Assembly: GCA_002869015.1 (NCBI GenBank) | Contig: PKTT01000030.1 | Span: forward strand, 1-42,361 | Origin: Deltaproteobacteria bacterium | GTDB lineage: Bacteria; Desulfobacterota; Deferrisomatia; Deferrisomatales; BM512 | Length of the DNA stretch: 42,361 bases | Direction: 5' to 3' | Shown: positions 41,037 to 42,361 of the stretch, piece by piece | Position numbering within the stretch: the first letter of the stretch is position 1 | How the letters are laid out: each line of letters begins with the position of its first letter | The notes under the pieces: generated by a model | The model's input: only the letters and a program-made list of their open reading frames with translations | Told to the model about the DNA's origin: nothing | The model's database searches: none | Position numbers and translations under genes: made by a program

Positions 41037-42153
41037 GAATATCCGACAAGAACACTTCATGGGAGGTGGAGAGCTTACTTAAGGTGAAGCGCTCTTCGAC
41101 TGAGAAGCGGGCGCGTTGCCCCATGAGGCGGGTCTTTTCGCGGTCGCTCGCCAAGTTGACAAAACTTCTTTGAAGCGCCTTGCGATCTCCGGGGGGTACG
41201 AGAAGACCCGTCACCCCCTCCTCGACGATATCCGGAAGGACGCCGATCCTTGTCGCCAAGAGCGGCTTGCCGGAGGCCATCCACTCAAGGCCAACGCGGC
41301 AGTTGGCCTCGCTCCCTACTGAAGTTACGGCGCCAAGGTCAAACTCTCTCAAGGTGGCAGGGAGGTCGGCGCGGTGGTCTAATAAGCGTATCCGCTCCCT
41401 GAAGAGGGGCTCATCCCCGACCAGGGCACGAAGCCGCTCCAGCTCTTCTGGTTTCGCGGAGAAGGATTTCGCCAGAATGACAAAGGCCAAGCGGCTATCT
41501 TCCCTAAGCGCGCCCTTCGCCGCCTCTATAAAGTGGTCGTGACCCTTGACGGGGGAGAGCCTCCCGACGATGCCTATTAGAAAGTCTTTCGCGGAAAAGC
41601 CCAGCGATTCGCGGAGGTCGGATAGTTCGCCCTCTGGCGAGAACTCCCTTTCATCTACGCCACCGTGGATTGTAGCAAGTTTTTCAATGCCGCCGATCCG
41701 CTCTGAAAGCCCTTTGAAAATGGTAGAGTTCGTCGCAACGACACCATCGACAAGGCCCCTGTATACGTAGCGGTTGCCAATGTTCGCCTTCACCGGGCGC
41801 ATGTCTCCACGCACCCTCACCAAGGGCACCCCAGCTCGTCGGCAGGCCCAACCTATGAGGAATAGCCCCTCGGAGCGGTGTACTTCTACTATGTCGTAAC
41901 TCTCACGCTTCAACAAAGAGAGGAGCCTGCCCGCTGCGCTGAAAGCCCCAAGGGCGGCTAGCCCCTTGCCGTTGAAGCCATCCTCCTCGAAGAGGGTGAA
42001 ACCTCTCTCTCGGGCCTTCTCTGCGGAGAGGGAATCTTTACGGGTCAGCACGTGGACCTCGTGACCGAGGCGGCAAAGCCCCTCCGCAAGGTCGTAGCAG
42101 TACTGCACCTCTGCGTTATACCAGTGTATCTGGACAATCTGGAGAATCTTCAT
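41017..42153 (-). CDS. Glycosyltransferase family 4 protein
   Basis: GT-B fold glycosyltransferase, 378 residues, probably building LPS or another surface glycan at the inner membrane face. The N-terminal domain starts MKILQIVQIHWYN; the C-terminal domain has GIVGRLSPVKGHDHFIEAA and the EX7E motif in SEANCRVGLEWMASGKP, then GVTGLLVPPGD. The frame is open further upstream, but ATG 42153 fits the fold and overlaps the stop of the GT9 gene by four bases, with GGGAAGG just upstream. The sugars used are unknown. Confidence 0.9.
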   Translation of the reverse strand: MKILQIVQIHWYNAEVQYCYDLAEGLCRLGHEVHVLTRKDSLSAEKARERGFTLFEEDGFNGKGLAALGAFSAAGRLLSLLKRESYDIVEVHRSEGLFLIGWACRRAGVPLVRVRGDMRPVKANIGNRYVYRGLVDGVVATNSTIFKGLSERIGGIEKLATIHGGVDEREFSPEGELSDLRESLGFSAKDFLIGIVGRLSPVKGHDHFIEAAKGALREDSRLAFVILAKSFSAKPEELERLRALVGDEPLFRERIRLLDHRADLPATLREFDLGAVTSVGSEANCRVGLEWMASGKPLLATRIGVLPDIVEEGVTGLLVPPGDRKALQRSFVNLASDREKTRLMGQRARFSVEERFTLSKLSTSHEVFLSDILSSDAH

Positions 42154-42361
42154 GGCGCCTTCCCGGAATCGATGATATCCAAAAGCGCTCTCTGCACCCG
42201 GTCGGGAGCTATACCCTCCATACAGTTGAAGTGCCCCTTTGGGCAGTGATCTCCTCCATGCAGTGAGCAGGGACGGCACTCTATCTCCAGCTCAATAACC
42301 CTGTCATCCTCACCTAGCGGGTAGAACCCAAAGCCCCTGACCGTCGGGCCAAAGAGGGCCA
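42150..42361 (-). CDS. GT9 heptosyltransferase family, 3' end only (cut by window edge)
   Basis: Reading the minus strand from the window edge gives about 69 codons ending at TGA 42152-42150. The translation includes ALFGPTVRGFGFYPLGE, IECRPCSLHG, HCPKGHFNCM and a closing helix, the typical C-terminal part of ADP-heptose:LPS heptosyltransferases: a GPT motif in the nucleotide-sugar site followed by conserved cysteines. The rest lies outside the window. The stop overlaps the GT4 start by four bases, so the two work in one LPS operon. Which heptose position it serves cannot be told. Confidence 0.85.
   Translation of the reverse strand, partial: ALFGPTVRGFGFYPLGEDDRVIELEIECRPCSLHGGDHCPKGHFNCMEGIAPDRVQRALLDIIDSGKAP

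Noticed and set aside
42154-42279. Longer N-terminus for the GT4 protein
   Set aside because: This stretch is read in another frame as the conserved C-terminus of a GT9 heptosyltransferase, and the GT4 fold starts at ATG 42153.

Overview
The window is a dense stretch of chromosome from a diderm (Gram-negative) bacterium. Evidence for an outer membrane is a TolQ/TolR/TolA system, a septal lipoprotein (RlpA), a heptose-7-phosphate kinase and LPS-type glycosyltransferases. The gene content (pheA-hisC-aroA, scpA-scpB-rluB, separate RfaE1 kinase, MoxR/DUF58/VWA cluster) fits an uncultured lineage of deltaproteobacterial type in the broad old sense; nothing seen fixes it more tightly. A glucosylglycerate-type osmolyte pathway, a Na+/H+ antiporter-like protein and a small mechanosensitive channel suggest life at changing or high salinity (inference). 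No tRNA, rRNA, CRISPR array, insertion sequence, phage gene or attachment site was seen, and no gene-free stretch exceeds 150 bases.

Layout. Positions 1-147 hold a near-consensus promoter firing out of the window to the left. Prepilin peptidase (148-918, minus) diverges from a plus-strand operon tolQ-tolR-tolA-rlpA-mscS (1051-4611), which ends at a bidirectional terminator (4638-4669). From 4688 to 31412 everything is on the minus strand, in three or four transcription units read right to left: (a) ecfT-truA-DUF4175-TPR/metallopeptidase-moxR-DUF58-BatA/VWA-DUF4159-VWA (31412 to 18412), nearly all with overlapping start and stop codons; (b) M50 protease-scpA-scpB-rluB-pheA-hisC-aroA-ftsY-antiporter-usp (18286 to 8274); (c) an orphan solute-binding lipoprotein, then gpgP-gpgS (8211 to 4688). 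A lone plus-strand gene of the YchF family (31540-32622) meets an ArsM-like methyltransferase end to end. The rest (33620 to 42361, minus) is methyltransferase, bifunctional-nuclease-family protein, miaB, dnaE, yicC, rfaE1, a GT4 glycosyltransferase and the 3' end of a GT9 heptosyltransferase cut by the window edge.

How genes work together. TolQRA with RlpA act at the cell envelope and septum. ScpA/ScpB are condensin partners. PheA, HisC and AroA serve aromatic amino acid synthesis. GpgS and GpgP form a two-step osmolyte route. RfaE1, GT4 and GT9 belong to LPS core assembly. The block at 18412-29846 is the least explained part: one AAA+ MoxR ATPase, three proteins with intact MIDAS metal sites, three consecutive proteins that appear to share a non-catalytic amidotransferase-like fold, a large membrane-anchored Glu-rich helical protein and an exported gluzincin-type metallopeptidase, all apparently translated from one message. 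It is the best candidate here for an undescribed envelope system.

Many starts are non-ATG: TTG for gpgP, ftsY, DUF58, DUF4175, the DUF151 gene and miaB; GTG for pheA, DUF4159, BatA and truA. Several have a good Shine-Dalgarno sequence that settles the choice.
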